Source: Myxococcus landrumus (lineage in GTDB: Bacteria; Myxococcota; Myxococcia; Myxococcales; Myxococcaceae). From it: a stretch of 64,000 bases of DNA. The position numbers were made by a program, and so were the translations under genes. The notes under the pieces were generated by a model, which did no database searches, was not told where the DNA came from, and saw only the letters and a list, made by a program, of their open reading frames with translations. The stretch is from contig NZ_CP071091.1 in NCBI RefSeq assembly GCF_017301635.1, positions 10,098,501 through 10,162,500 of the forward strand, written 5' to 3'. Below, piece by piece: positions 50,701-59,520 of this stretch. The first letter of the stretch is position 1, and the number at the start of each line of letters is the position of its first letter.

Positions 50701-52953
50701 TCAATAGACGTAGGGCGCGCGCCTGGCCCAGGGGCTCTTGGCGTAGTGCTTGTGGAGATGGCGGAACGCCGCGCGAGCCTCCGGTGAGTCTTGCTGACAG
50801 CTGTACTGACTGGCGCGGACCGCGCGGTAGAGCGCGATGGGCGAGCGAGGGTCATCGGGATGCGCCTTGGCCCAGTCGAGCGCGACGTTCGAGAAGTACA
50901 CCACGGAGTGGCCCGCGTCGGAGAGGGCCTTCCACTCGGCGGCGGCGGCCTTGCGCTCGTCCTCGGTCGTGAAGGGAAGCGGCGGCGGAGGCCCCTGGGG
51001 TTGTGAGGGGGCACACCATCCATTGCGCTCCCGTGAGCGGATGGAGATGAGGTTCAGCTTCGGGTCGATGCTGTCGATGCGATCTCTCCCGGACACCAGC
51101 GTCGCGGAGATGGCGGGAAGCCCCATGAGCAGCAGCCGCGCGTCGAACAGGCGCTCCTCCACGGTCTTTCGCCCGACGATGGCGAGCAGCTCCTCCTTCG
51201 CGGTGGGTTCGGTGAGGGCCAGCTCCTTCGCGGCGGCCTGGAGTGCGTCGTCATCTCCGACGACGGCGGCGCGCGCCAAGGCCGTCCATCGAAGCTGCCT
51301 GCGCAGGACGGGAGGTGCGATGCCGGTGCGGGACAGCTCCCCCATCCGGCGCGCGGTGAGCTGCGGGTCGAGGTGGGTCAGGGCCCGCACGCTGAAGGTC
51401 ACCGGCCGCTCCGCGAGAGGCGTCAGCACGCCATCGCTGAACGTATCCATGTCGTCCTCGCCGACCAGCCGCCACGTCGCGTGGGAGAGCGCCCCTTCCC
51501 AGTTCTGGGCGAGCACCATGCGCTCTTCATTGAAGAGGTTGTCGGTGGAGACCCGGTCTCGCGTCATCTCGGGCTTCACCTTCGCCAACCACGCGCGGGC
51601 CGCCTCGTGCTTCTGCTGCTCGTTCAGGAGGTGCGTGGCGCGATACGCGAGGGTCAGCCCCGCGGGCGCGGTGGCGGGCACCTCCGCCGCGGCCTTCAGC
51701 AACAGCTCCAGGTCCGGATAGCCCACGCGCGCCTTGAGCAGCGCGGTGACCAGCCAGGGCTGGCGGTGGTTCGCCTTCCAGCGCGCCACGGCCACGTCAT
51801 AGGCCTTGCGGTTCTCGTTGTCCTGGCTGTCCGGCGAGGACGCATTGGAGCCTCCGGACCGCGTGACGCGAATCCACTCCATCAGCTCACGGCCAGAGGC
51901 GGGGCTCGATTCGCAGGTGTGCTCCGAGAGGGCGAACAGGTCGAGGTCCCCCAGCTCCGCCGCGAGCGCCGACCCTGTCCCGGGCTGGAGCACGAGCGAT
52001 GGCAGCTCGCAGACCCAGGCCGCCAGTTGGGTGCGGACCCGGATGAGGCTGCGCAGGCGTCGCGCGGGGCCGTGGAACTCGCGCAGCTTGGGCTTCGCCA
52101 GCAGCGAGGTGATGGTCGCATCCGCTTCAGCGAGGCGCGCGAGCAAGGTCGCATCCTGGCTCGTGCCAATCTCCTGACCTTCGTCCGGCTGCTCCATCAG
52201 CGCCCGGCGCACCTGCGTGCGTGCCACGAGGTACTCGGCGCGGGCCTGGTAGGGCGAGTCGACGCGCCCGGCGATGTGGCGGAAGCTCGAGAGGGCCTCG
52301 TCGAAGCGCCTGCAATAGAAGTGGGAAGCGGCGACCTGGTACTCGCGCTCGGCCTGGCGACGGGCCTTCACCGGGGCGGGGAGCTCCTGCTCTCTTGACG
52401 CGTCCAGCGCGGGAAGCCGCTCGCAGGAGCCCCCGAAGACGGCGTCCTGCGCTTCGAGCCATTCGCTCACCAACGCCGGGTGCTTCTTCCATTGCAGGGA
52501 GAGGGACTTCACCGTCTCCGCCGCGCGCTCCAACGCATCCCCTTGGATGCGATTGAAGCTCACCCTCTCTTCATTGCCCGTGTGGAGGGGCGCGGGCCGG
52601 TCTCCGAAAGAGGGCACGGCCTCCTTCCGGGCCGCGAGCCATTGCTGCTCCTCCCGAGTCGTGTCGCCCTCGGGCACGTCCCCCTGCATGCGCGCCCACG
52701 TCTCCACGAGGAAGCGCTGCTCCTCTGGCGTGGTGGGGGTTCCCATCATCCATCGCCACGCATGGGCGAGATACATGGGCCGGTAGCTCTCCCGAAGCAC
52801 ACCCAGGCGTCCCGCCGCGAAGGGCTCGAAGGGACGGTCGGGATGGGTGGAGTGGATGTAGACGGGGCCGATGTACGTGGAACCACAGGCCTCGGCTCGT
52901 GAGGCGGGCCAGAGGAGGGTGAGGCCCACGAGGCCGATGAGCAGCGTCTTCAT
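50701..52953 (-). CDS. Large secreted TPR-like helical protein, function unknown
   Basis: 750 residues with a signal peptide (MKTLLIGLVGLTLLWPASRAEA) and AAGGA nine bases before the ATG. CGSTYIGPVYIHSTHPDRP starts the mature protein. The body is helical with weak TPR-like repeats (PYQARAEYLVARTQVRRALM, FRHLHKHYAKSPW at the end). Several cysteines suggest an exported protein. I recognise no catalytic motif. With the retropepsin-like gene it forms a likely two-gene operon, transcribed toward the first CHAT operon. Confidence 0.75.
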   Translation of the reverse strand: MKTLLIGLVGLTLLWPASRAEACGSTYIGPVYIHSTHPDRPFEPFAAGRLGVLRESYRPMYLAHAWRWMMGTPTTPEEQRFLVETWARMQGDVPEGDTTREEQQWLAARKEAVPSFGDRPAPLHTGNEERVSFNRIQGDALERAAETVKSLSLQWKKHPALVSEWLEAQDAVFGGSCERLPALDASREQELPAPVKARRQAEREYQVAASHFYCRRFDEALSSFRHIAGRVDSPYQARAEYLVARTQVRRALMEQPDEGQEIGTSQDATLLARLAEADATITSLLAKPKLREFHGPARRLRSLIRVRTQLAAWVCELPSLVLQPGTGSALAAELGDLDLFALSEHTCESSPASGRELMEWIRVTRSGGSNASSPDSQDNENRKAYDVAVARWKANHRQPWLVTALLKARVGYPDLELLLKAAAEVPATAPAGLTLAYRATHLLNEQQKHEAARAWLAKVKPEMTRDRVSTDNLFNEERMVLAQNWEGALSHATWRLVGEDDMDTFSDGVLTPLAERPVTFSVRALTHLDPQLTARRMGELSRTGIAPPVLRRQLRWTALARAAVVGDDDALQAAAKELALTEPTAKEELLAIVGRKTVEERLFDARLLLMGLPAISATLVSGRDRIDSIDPKLNLISIRSRERNGWCAPSQPQGPPPPLPFTTEDERKAAAAEWKALSDAGHSVVYFSNVALDWAKAHPDDPRSPIALYRAVRASQYSCQQDSPEARAAFRHLHKHYAKSPWARRAPYVY

Positions 52954-53046
52954 GGTGTCAGGTCCTTCATCGCCTGGGCGAGCGCGTCTCGCGTCCACGG
53001 ATGGGCATAGCAGAGCCACGCGGGTGTCAGTCGAATGTCGAGGTGT

Positions 53047-53058
53047 TTGTTTAAACAA
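53047..53058. repeat. AT-rich palindrome TTGTTTAAACAA
   Basis: A perfect 12-base palindrome, isolated in G+C-rich sequence. It lies 94 bases upstream of the gene ending at 50701 (minus strand) and 88 bases upstream of the small gene at 53146 (plus strand). A regulator site is possible. Confidence 0.4.
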
Positions 53059-53145
53059 GCAGGACCCAGGGCGTCTTTAGGCTGAGGGCCGCGCGCTTCG
53101 CGAATCCACAGGGGGACCGCACCGGGCCCAGGGAGCGGGTGACAC

Positions 53146-53406
53146 ATGGCCAATTGCATGTACGAGATGAAGGCGCTGGAGGACGTCCCGGAGTGGGAGG
53201 GACTGAGTTTCGCCGCCGCGGGGCCGGGGTACACACCGGTGCCGGATGCGTCCCGGAACTCGAAGCTGCCGGACCTGCCTGTGGCGGAGGCCAGGCCGGA
53301 TGTGCGTGACCCACCCCCCGACCCCGAGCCGGGCGTGACGGGGCGTGACGCTCCCTGCCCGGAGCCCCAACCCAAAGGCGGTCAGGTCAGGGGCCGGGGA
53401 CGGTAA
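53146..53406 (+). CDS. Small Pro/Asp-rich protein, unknown
   Basis: 86 residues. ATG has GGGAG twelve bases upstream. Third positions are mostly G or C, as in real genes here. The N-terminus (MANCMYEMKALEDVPEWEG) is followed by a disordered-looking Pro/Asp/Glu tail. There is no signal peptide. It precedes the second sigma-factor gene by 160 bases on the same strand and might be part of its regulation. Still, it could be a chance frame. Confidence 0.45.
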   Translation: MANCMYEMKALEDVPEWEGLSFAAAGPGYTPVPDASRNSKLPDLPVAEARPDVRDPPPDPEPGVTGRDAPCPEPQPKGGQVRGRGR

Positions 53407-53566
53407 TGCAGGATGTCCCCAGGTGGAGGGTCGGCTCCGCCCTGGGGGCATCCCTGATGTCCAGGAGGCATCGGAACCCCGCGAGGTTGCGTTGTTTTCT
53501 GGACGCGGACCCAAGGATTCCGGGGGGCTGCGTTTCGAGTGGGCGTGGAAGGAGGACGCGAGGTCG

Positions 53567-54163
53567 ATGAAGGACCATCGCATTGCCTCGGTGAAGCGAT
53601 TCGCCGTGGCCTACAGTGCCGGCGTGGCACACGAAGGCTTTGAGGAGTTTGCCCAGCGCGTCAGGCCCATGCTCGTGGCCCTGGCGAAGCGTCTGTGTGG
53701 CCAGGGTGGTATCGACCCCGAGGACCTGGCGCAAGAAGCGCTGGTCCGGGCGCTCGTCCACCACGCCAACCTGTCCGCTCAGCCAGAGCCCGTGTACCGG
53801 GCGTGGCTGTGTCGGGCGTTGACCAATCATTTCCTGGACCAGTGCCGCAGGCGAAGGACGGAGTTGTTGGAGCAGGAGCGCCGGGACATCCGGCTGGTGC
53901 GCGAGGATGTGGCGTCTCCCGACGCTCACACCGGTGAGATGTGGGAGCGCATCACCGACGCGGACCTGGTGAAGGCCATTTCCCGGCTGCCCAACCCCCG
54001 GGTGCGCGAGGCGTTCGAGTTGCACGCCAAGGGCATGCGGTACCGCGCCATCGCCCAGCAGATGGGCGTGCCCGAGGGGACCGTGGGGAGCTGGTTGTTC
54101 CAGGCGCGCAAGGAGCTGCGTGAGCTGCTCTTGCCGCTGACGGGTGGGGGAGGGGCCGCATGA
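53567..54163 (+). CDS. ECF sigma factor of the second sigma/CHAT operon
   Basis: 198 residues from ATG 53567 with GGAGG eleven bases upstream. Region 2 (about 30-95) has GIDPEDLAQEALVRALVHH and RALTNHFLDQCRRRR; region 4 (about 130-185) has MRYRAIAQQMGVPEGTVGSWLFQAR. It is clearly a paralogue of the sigma factor at 44815 but diverged, so the two probably recognise different promoters. Stop and next start overlap as ATGA. A Gly/Ala tail ends the protein. Confidence 0.9.
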   Translation: MKDHRIASVKRFAVAYSAGVAHEGFEEFAQRVRPMLVALAKRLCGQGGIDPEDLAQEALVRALVHHANLSAQPEPVYRAWLCRALTNHFLDQCRRRRTELLEQERRDIRLVREDVASPDAHTGEMWERITDADLVKAISRLPNPRVREAFELHAKGMRYRAIAQQMGVPEGTVGSWLFQARKELRELLLPLTGGGGAA

Positions 54164-57156
54164 GCCCTCCGTGTAATAAGTTGTATCTGTTTCTGGATGG
54201 CGAATTGCCTCCAGTCGATGAAGAGAACTTCCGCCATCACCTGGCCCGTTGCGTGATGTGCGCCACGGGGCTGCACGAGGCGATGCAGTTGGAGTTGCTC
54301 GGCTTCCAGGCGATGCATCTCGAGGGAGAAACACCCGACGAGCTGGTCGTCGTTCCCCGGTTCGAGGAGCGGGTGGCTCGGCCCAGGCCCACGTGGCGTG
54401 GACGGCTGCGCGCGCGGGTGCCCGAGTGGATGCGGCGCACCGGAGGCTGGACCGTGGGCGCCGCGGGTCTGGTCGTGGCGGCCCTGCTGTTGGTGCTGAC
54501 CGTGAATGTGGCGGGCGGTACGCCTCCCGAGGTGTGGCTGGCGCATCCCGCACATCGCTCCCTGGAGGCGCGCGTGGCCTACGCGCGGGCGGATGGCTAC
54601 CGGCGCTACGTGCCCATGCGGGCGGGCCCCGAGGTGACCCTGGTCACCACGCCGCTGCCGTTGCGTGAGCTGGCGGAATTGGAGGAGCAGGGGGACTTGC
54701 ACGGCATCGCCGCCGCGTATCTGGTGCGCAAGGACTTGCGGCAGGCGTCGGACTTCCTGAGGCGCACGCCCGCGTCGCTGGACCGCGACAGTGACCTGGC
54801 CCTCGTCGCGCTGGAGCAGGGGCGGCGCGAGGAAGCGCTGGAGATGCTGGAGTCGGTGCTGCGCAAGTCTCCGGACCATCCCCAGGCGCTGTGGAATCGC
54901 GCGCTGGTGTTGCGGGAGATGGGCCTGACGCTCCAGGCGGCGGATGCCTTCGACGAGGTGGCGGCGCTGGGCGAGCCGGGCTGGAGCGAGGAGGCCCGCA
55001 TTCGAGCCCTGGCCTTGCGCAGCGAGACGATGCGGCGCTCGCGCGACTTCCACGACGCGCGGGCGGCGGCGCTGAATCTGGCCACGCTGGACGGGGCCCG
55101 GCTTCCATTAGAGGAAGCCCGGCGCTTTCCGGGCGTGGTCCGGCTGGTCTTCTACGACGCGGTGAGGGCGGCGCCCACGCGCGAGGCGGCCCTGCGACTG
55201 TTGCCGCTCGCGGAGGTCCTGGACGACGTGCAGGGCGACTCCACCCTGCGCGACACCGTGAATCATGTGGCGCATGCGGACTTCGAGCGACGGGGCCCGC
55301 TGGCGCGCGAGTACGCCCGGCTCCTGCGAGGCGAGCACCCCACGCCGGACGTGTTCGTGGAGACGCTGCGGCACTCGGGCGAGGACGACCTGTATCTGGG
55401 CGCACTCGTGGCGCGCAACGTGGTGGAGCGCCACCTGGAAGACTTCGAGCGCATCGCCCGGGCTGGCGGAGACGCATGGCTGACGCTCCTGGCGGAGCGC
55501 GAGCTGTCCGTGCGCGAGGAGCATGCGGGACAGTGGTGGAAGGCCGAGCAGCGGTTGCGCGCGGCGCTGGCTTCCTGCTCCGGGCGGGGGCTGGCGTACC
55601 GCTGCGCGACGCTCCGTCGCAGGCTCGCGGACCTCTTCGTGCGGCTGCACCGTCCCGCAGACGCGCTGGAGGAAGCCCGCGACGGGTGGCGGCTGACGCG
55701 CGAGCTGGGGGAGTGGAACCTGGAGCAGCAGTTCCTCCAGGAGATGGCGCAGATTGCCCGCTACCGGCAGAGCGCGGCCAGCGCGCGCGCGTACCTGCGC
55801 GAGTCGTTGGCGCGCATCCCGGATGACTGTGAGCAGCGCACGTACGCGCATCGCAACCTGGCCATCGTCGCGTGGGCGGACTTCCGTCCCGACGAGGCCC
55901 GGCAGGAGTTGGAGCAGGCCACGCGGTGCGGCCGACCGCTGGGGATGGCGGGGGCGTGGGTGCTCTCGTATCTGGCCCGTCATGGCGCGCAGGTCCGTGA
56001 TGAGGACCTGCTGCGGCGCACGCTGGATGAGCTGCGACGGGGCTCTCGGACCCAGGGCGAGCAGGCGCTGCTGACCTTCCTGGAAGGTCAGTTCATGTTG
56101 GAGCGCGACCGCGCGTCGGGCCGGGCCCTGCTTCACGGTGCCATCGACGCGGCCGAGAAGCTCCCGCTGGACGTGGATGCACGCAAGGCGCGCAGCTTCG
56201 CGTACGCGGTGCTGATGAGCGACGCGGGCCGTTCGGGCTCCCAGGAACAGGTGCTGGAGTTGATGGGCCAGGCCCTGCGCGTGCCCGTGCCGCGCCGCTG
56301 TGTGCTGGCGATGGCCGTGGACCACGAGCGCACCGTGACCGCCGTGCGTGACGCGAACGGGGCGCTGGCGGGGGCGTATGAAGAGGGTCGGACCGCTCCA
56401 CTCCATGGCTCCGCCGAGGGGCTCGTTCCCCCGCGTCTCGTCGCCGCGCTGCGGGGGTGTGAGCACGTGGATGTGCTGGCCCTGCCGCCCGTGCATGGCC
56501 TGCCGGGGCTGCTCCCCGTGGAGCAGGCCTGGAGCTACCGCGTGGGTCGGACGCGGATGCTGCCGGAGGCTCGGGGACAGGGGGGACATCACCTGGTCGT
56601 GACGGGCGTGGAGGCTCCGTCGTCGCTGGGCCTGGAGACGCTCATGCCGTTGGAGGCCCCGCGTGTCCCGGACCCGCTGCGCGTGGAGCTGAGGGGCGCG
56701 TCGGCCACGCCCTCGCGCGTGCTCCGGGAGATGGCGGAGGCCCGCGAGATTGAAATCCACACCCACGGCATCTTCAGCCCGGAGCTGTCGGACGCCTCGC
56801 TGCTGGTGCTCGCGCCGGAAGAGGACGGGCGCTATGCGCTGGCGGCGTCGCAGGTGCGGGAGCAGACGCTGCTCGGAGCGCCGTTGGTGCTGCTCGCCGC
56901 GTGTGGCGCCGCCCGCTCCGCGCCGTTCCTCCACGAGCCGGTGAGCCTGCCGGTGGCCTTCATCGAGGCGGGCGCACGCACCGTGCTCGCCTCCACGGGC
57001 GACATCCCCGATACCGCGGGGCGCTTCTTCGAGTCCGTGCGCGAGCGCATCCGCGCCGGGACGCCTCCCGCCCGAGCCCTGCGTGACGAGCGCCTGGCGT
57101 GGCTGGCCCGCGAGCCCGCCGCGACGTGGCCCTCCCAGGTCCTCCTCTTCGAGTGA
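54160..57156 (+). CDS. Zinc anti-sigma / membrane helix / TPR-like / CHAT protease fusion (copy 2)
   Basis: 998 residues, the same plan as copy 1 at 45399. The zinc ligands are at identical positions (C5, H27, C31, C34). The membrane helix is about 95-115 (VGAAGLVVAALLLVLTV). The TPR-like region includes HPQALWNRALVLREMGLT. The CHAT dyad is H869 in EIHTHGIFS and C915 in LLAACGAARS. Cysteines 473, 482, 557, 590, 714 and 767 correspond one for one to copy 1. Both proteins end VLLFE. With the N-terminus inside, the TPR and CHAT parts would lie in the periplasm. Confidence 0.88.
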   Translation: MSPPCNKLYLFLDGELPPVDEENFRHHLARCVMCATGLHEAMQLELLGFQAMHLEGETPDELVVVPRFEERVARPRPTWRGRLRARVPEWMRRTGGWTVGAAGLVVAALLLVLTVNVAGGTPPEVWLAHPAHRSLEARVAYARADGYRRYVPMRAGPEVTLVTTPLPLRELAELEEQGDLHGIAAAYLVRKDLRQASDFLRRTPASLDRDSDLALVALEQGRREEALEMLESVLRKSPDHPQALWNRALVLREMGLTLQAADAFDEVAALGEPGWSEEARIRALALRSETMRRSRDFHDARAAALNLATLDGARLPLEEARRFPGVVRLVFYDAVRAAPTREAALRLLPLAEVLDDVQGDSTLRDTVNHVAHADFERRGPLAREYARLLRGEHPTPDVFVETLRHSGEDDLYLGALVARNVVERHLEDFERIARAGGDAWLTLLAERELSVREEHAGQWWKAEQRLRAALASCSGRGLAYRCATLRRRLADLFVRLHRPADALEEARDGWRLTRELGEWNLEQQFLQEMAQIARYRQSAASARAYLRESLARIPDDCEQRTYAHRNLAIVAWADFRPDEARQELEQATRCGRPLGMAGAWVLSYLARHGAQVRDEDLLRRTLDELRRGSRTQGEQALLTFLEGQFMLERDRASGRALLHGAIDAAEKLPLDVDARKARSFAYAVLMSDAGRSGSQEQVLELMGQALRVPVPRRCVLAMAVDHERTVTAVRDANGALAGAYEEGRTAPLHGSAEGLVPPRLVAALRGCEHVDVLALPPVHGLPGLLPVEQAWSYRVGRTRMLPEARGQGGHHLVVTGVEAPSSLGLETLMPLEAPRVPDPLRVELRGASATPSRVLREMAEAREIEIHTHGIFSPELSDASLLVLAPEEDGRYALAASQVREQTLLGAPLVLLAACGAARSAPFLHEPVSLPVAFIEAGARTVLASTGDIPDTAGRFFESVRERIRAGTPPARALRDERLAWLAREPAATWPSQVLLFE

Positions 57157-57263
57157 AGTGTCGGCGGCTCATCAAGGATTCCCACCCGAGACGTTCTGGA
57201 GCTGACGCCACGTCGTCACGGCGGTGCGTCGGCCTTGAAACATCGAACAGGGGGGACTCCCAT

Positions 57264-57446
57264 ATGAAGCCGAGCCCGAGGAATCCTGGCGCGGAACGAA
57301 TCTCCAACGAGATTCCAGATCCACCACCGGAGCGGGACCGGGGCCTTCGTGGTCCGGTCGAGGCGGAGGCGGACAGCTTCTCCGCGAAGCTCGCCATCCC
57401 CGTCACGCCCTCGCCTGACGAGACGCCCGCGAACGACGACCGCTGA
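57264..57446 (+). CDS. Small Pro-rich protein after CHAT copy 2
   Basis: 60 residues; AGGGGGGA precedes ATG 57264. The protein is polar and Pro-rich (IPDPPPERDRG) without signal peptide or membrane helix, with a SFSAKLAIPVTPSPDE tail. It lies 107 bases after the CHAT gene and before a strong terminator, so it should be on the same mRNA. Possible accessory or substrate, purely by position. Confidence 0.55.
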   Translation: MKPSPRNPGAERISNEIPDPPPERDRGLRGPVEAEADSFSAKLAIPVTPSPDETPANDDR

Positions 57447-57466
57447 AACACGTAACAGGTGTTTCA
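57444..57466. repeat. Inverted repeat TGAAACAC / GTGTTTCA
   Basis: Perfect 8-base arms (57444-57451 and 57459-57466) with a 7-base loop; the first arm includes the stop codon of the small gene. It could be a processing hairpin or a regulator site ahead of the main terminator. Confidence 0.5.
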
Positions 57467-57503
57467 GGCTTTCCGCTGTTTGCTGAAGATTTGCTTGTTT
57501 TTC

Positions 57504-57540
57504 GGGCGTTTCTCGTGAGGAGAGGCGCCCTTTTTATTTT
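57504..57540 (+). terminator. Strong intrinsic terminator of the second sigma/CHAT operon
   Basis: GGGCGTTTCTC (57504-57514) pairs with GAGAGGCGCCC (57520-57530) including two G-U pairs, followed by TTTTTATTTT. It is the best terminator in the window. Confidence 0.9.
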
Positions 57541-57645
57541 CCGCCGAGTCGCTCAAGAAAAAGGGCTCGGTGCGTATTTCAGGAGGAAGGGGCGGGCGAC
57601 GGGGGAGTAACGCTGCTTCGACTGCATCGCGACGAGGGGGGAGTG

Positions 57646-57885
57646 ATGTTCCGAGGTGATGCGTGGGACCAGGGGGGGACGCACGGGATGTGGGCACCGG
57701 AGGAGGGGCGTGGGGCAGGGGGGGCCTGGGGGGCGTTGTCGGGGGGGGATGAGGAGCGGGAGTCGGGCGAGTGGGGCGGCTGCACGCGGTGGACCGCTTC
57801 AGAGGGGGATGAGCAGGACCAGGAGGCGCCGGAGGTGGAGCTTCTCCTGGAGGACGACCTGGAGTTCCAGGTCGCGAGCTACTGA
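57646..57885 (+). CDS. Small Gly/Trp-rich acidic protein, unknown
   Basis: 79 residues from ATG 57646 (GTG 57643 possible); GGGGGGAG precedes it. The N-terminal half is Gly/Trp-rich (DQGGTHGMWAPEEGRGAG), the C-terminal half acidic (VELLLEDDLEFQVASY). Runs of G up to eight bases occur in the first half. It follows the terminator of the CHAT operon and has no clear partner. The composition could suit a short secreted or modified peptide, but no signal or modification enzyme is seen. Confidence 0.5.
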   Translation: MFRGDAWDQGGTHGMWAPEEGRGAGGAWGALSGGDEERESGEWGGCTRWTASEGDEQDQEAPEVELLLEDDLEFQVASY

Positions 57886-58175
57886 GGTTCGAGGCGCGAG
57901 GGTTTGGGAGCGCTTCACACTGGCTGGCGGCGTCGGGGGACGACCGCCACCTCTGCGGTTGGCGTCGTGACAGGCGGGGGGATGTGACGCGAATGGCCTG
58001 AGGGTCGTGGGGGGCGTCATCCGCGAGGGTTGGGGTGAAGCGACAGAGGGCGTGGGCGGCAGAGCGCGCCCCAGGTCCTCCGCCTCCGGGGTCTCCAAGG
58101 GCTCCGGAGGTGGGGGACTTCGGTCTGGAGTCGTTCAGGCGCTAGGGTGTGGCTCCTGGCTGATTGGGAGCCCCC

Positions 58176-59513
58176 ATGTCCCTGTTGAAGTGGGCGGTGG
58201 TACCGCTCGTGTTGCTCTCGGCGTGTTCGTCTTCCCGGAAGGAAGGGGCGGCCACCGAGCCGCTCCGGTTGTTGCCCTGGTCCCAGCAGCTCTCGCTCCG
58301 GCAGACCTGGCTGGAGAAGCGCCACGGCATGCTGCTGGAGATGATGCGGCGGCACGGCGTGGGCATGTGGATCATCGTCAACGAGGAGTTCCACGAGGAT
58401 CCGCTCACGCAGTTCGTGGCGCCGCCGCTCCCGTACGCGGGCAATCGCGACATCTTCGTCTTCGTGGATGCGGGGGCGGACGGCCTGCGGCGCCTGGCGT
58501 TGACGGGCTATGGCGAGGAGGCGCTCCAGCGTTTCTTCGAGATTCCCTCCGAGGGGCGGTCCCCGGCGGAGGTCCTGGCGGAGCTGGATGCGCGGCATCA
58601 GCCTCAGCGCATCGCCCTGGGGATGGGTGGCAAGCGCGGCGTGACTCGCAGCCTGACGCGGGATGGATATCTCTTCGTGAAGGAGGCGCTGGGGGCGGGC
58701 GCGGAGGCGCGGTTCGTGAGCGCGGAGCCCCTCATCGAGGAGTACCTGGACACGCGCATCCCCGAGGAGTGGGAGCACTACCGGGGCATGGTGGCGCTCA
58801 CGGATGCCATCGTGAAGGAGGCGTTCTCCTCCGCCGTGGTGGTGCCGGGGAAGACGACGGTGGGCGACGTGCGCCGCTGGCTCTACGACAAGGTGGGCTC
58901 GCTGGGCGTGGGCACGTGGTTCCAGCCGGACCTGCGCGTGCAGCGCCAGGGCGGCGTGGGGACGACATCGCGAGGGTTCCTGGCCGTGGCGAAGGAGAGC
59001 CTGGTCATCGAGCGAGGAGACCTGATCCACGTGGACTTCGGCATCAGCCACCTGGGCCTGCACACGGACTGGCAGAAGATGGCCTACGTGTTGCGCGACG
59101 GGGAGACGGATGCGCCCGTGGGATTGAAGAACGCGCTGGCCAACACGCATGTGCTTCAGGACGTGTTGATGTTGAAGGCCTCGAGGCCGGGCCGCTCATC
59201 GGCGGACGTGTTCGACGAGACGATGACGGAGATGCGCGCGCGGAACATCCAGGCGGATGTGTACAGCCATCCCTTGGGGAACCAGGGCCACGGGCTGGGC
59301 GCGTCCATCGACTTCCGGTCGGCGACTCGGAAGGAGGCGCCGAAGCCGCTGCGCGAGGGCTCATACATCGCCATCGAGCTCAGCACGACCACCCCGGTTC
59401 CGGAGTGGGGTGGGCAGAAGGTCGCGGTGATGGAGGAGGACCCGGCCTATCTCACCGCGGAGGGTTGGAAGTTCTTCGTGCCCCGGCAGGAGGCCTTCTA
59501 CCTCATCCGGTAG
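58176..59513 (+). CDS. M24-family (Xaa-Pro peptidase-like) lipoprotein
   Basis: 445 residues; GGGAG six bases before ATG 58176. Lipobox LVLLSAC. The N-terminal creatinase-like domain (about 30-200) is followed by the pita-bread fold. The metal ligands are in IHVDFGISHLGLHTDWQKM (two Asp), PLGNQGHGLG (His), SYIAIELST (Glu) and VAVMEEDPAY (Glu). All five are present, so it is probably an active metallopeptidase in the envelope. The preceding 290 bases hold no gene I can support. Substrate unknown; related proteins cleave Xaa-Pro bonds. Confidence 0.88.
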   Translation: MSLLKWAVVPLVLLSACSSSRKEGAATEPLRLLPWSQQLSLRQTWLEKRHGMLLEMMRRHGVGMWIIVNEEFHEDPLTQFVAPPLPYAGNRDIFVFVDAGADGLRRLALTGYGEEALQRFFEIPSEGRSPAEVLAELDARHQPQRIALGMGGKRGVTRSLTRDGYLFVKEALGAGAEARFVSAEPLIEEYLDTRIPEEWEHYRGMVALTDAIVKEAFSSAVVVPGKTTVGDVRRWLYDKVGSLGVGTWFQPDLRVQRQGGVGTTSRGFLAVAKESLVIERGDLIHVDFGISHLGLHTDWQKMAYVLRDGETDAPVGLKNALANTHVLQDVLMLKASRPGRSSADVFDETMTEMRARNIQADVYSHPLGNQGHGLGASIDFRSATRKEAPKPLREGSYIAIELSTTTPVPEWGGQKVAVMEEDPAYLTAEGWKFFVPRQEAFYLIR

Positions 59514-59520
59514 CGGTGCT

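Noticed and set aside
53568..57156. CRISPR-linked origin of the TPR-CHAT proteins (type III-E)
   Set aside because: No repeats, Cas genes or gRAMP-like protein in the window; only the protease/sigma logic is similar.
57741..57748. Run of eight G as a phase-variable switch
   Set aside because: A slip would break the frame, but there is no evidence of contingency genes or variation; kept only as a G-rich finding.
57886..58175. Possible gene in the 290 bases before the M24 peptidase
   Set aside because: No frame with a start, ribosome site and coding-like third positions was found on either strand.
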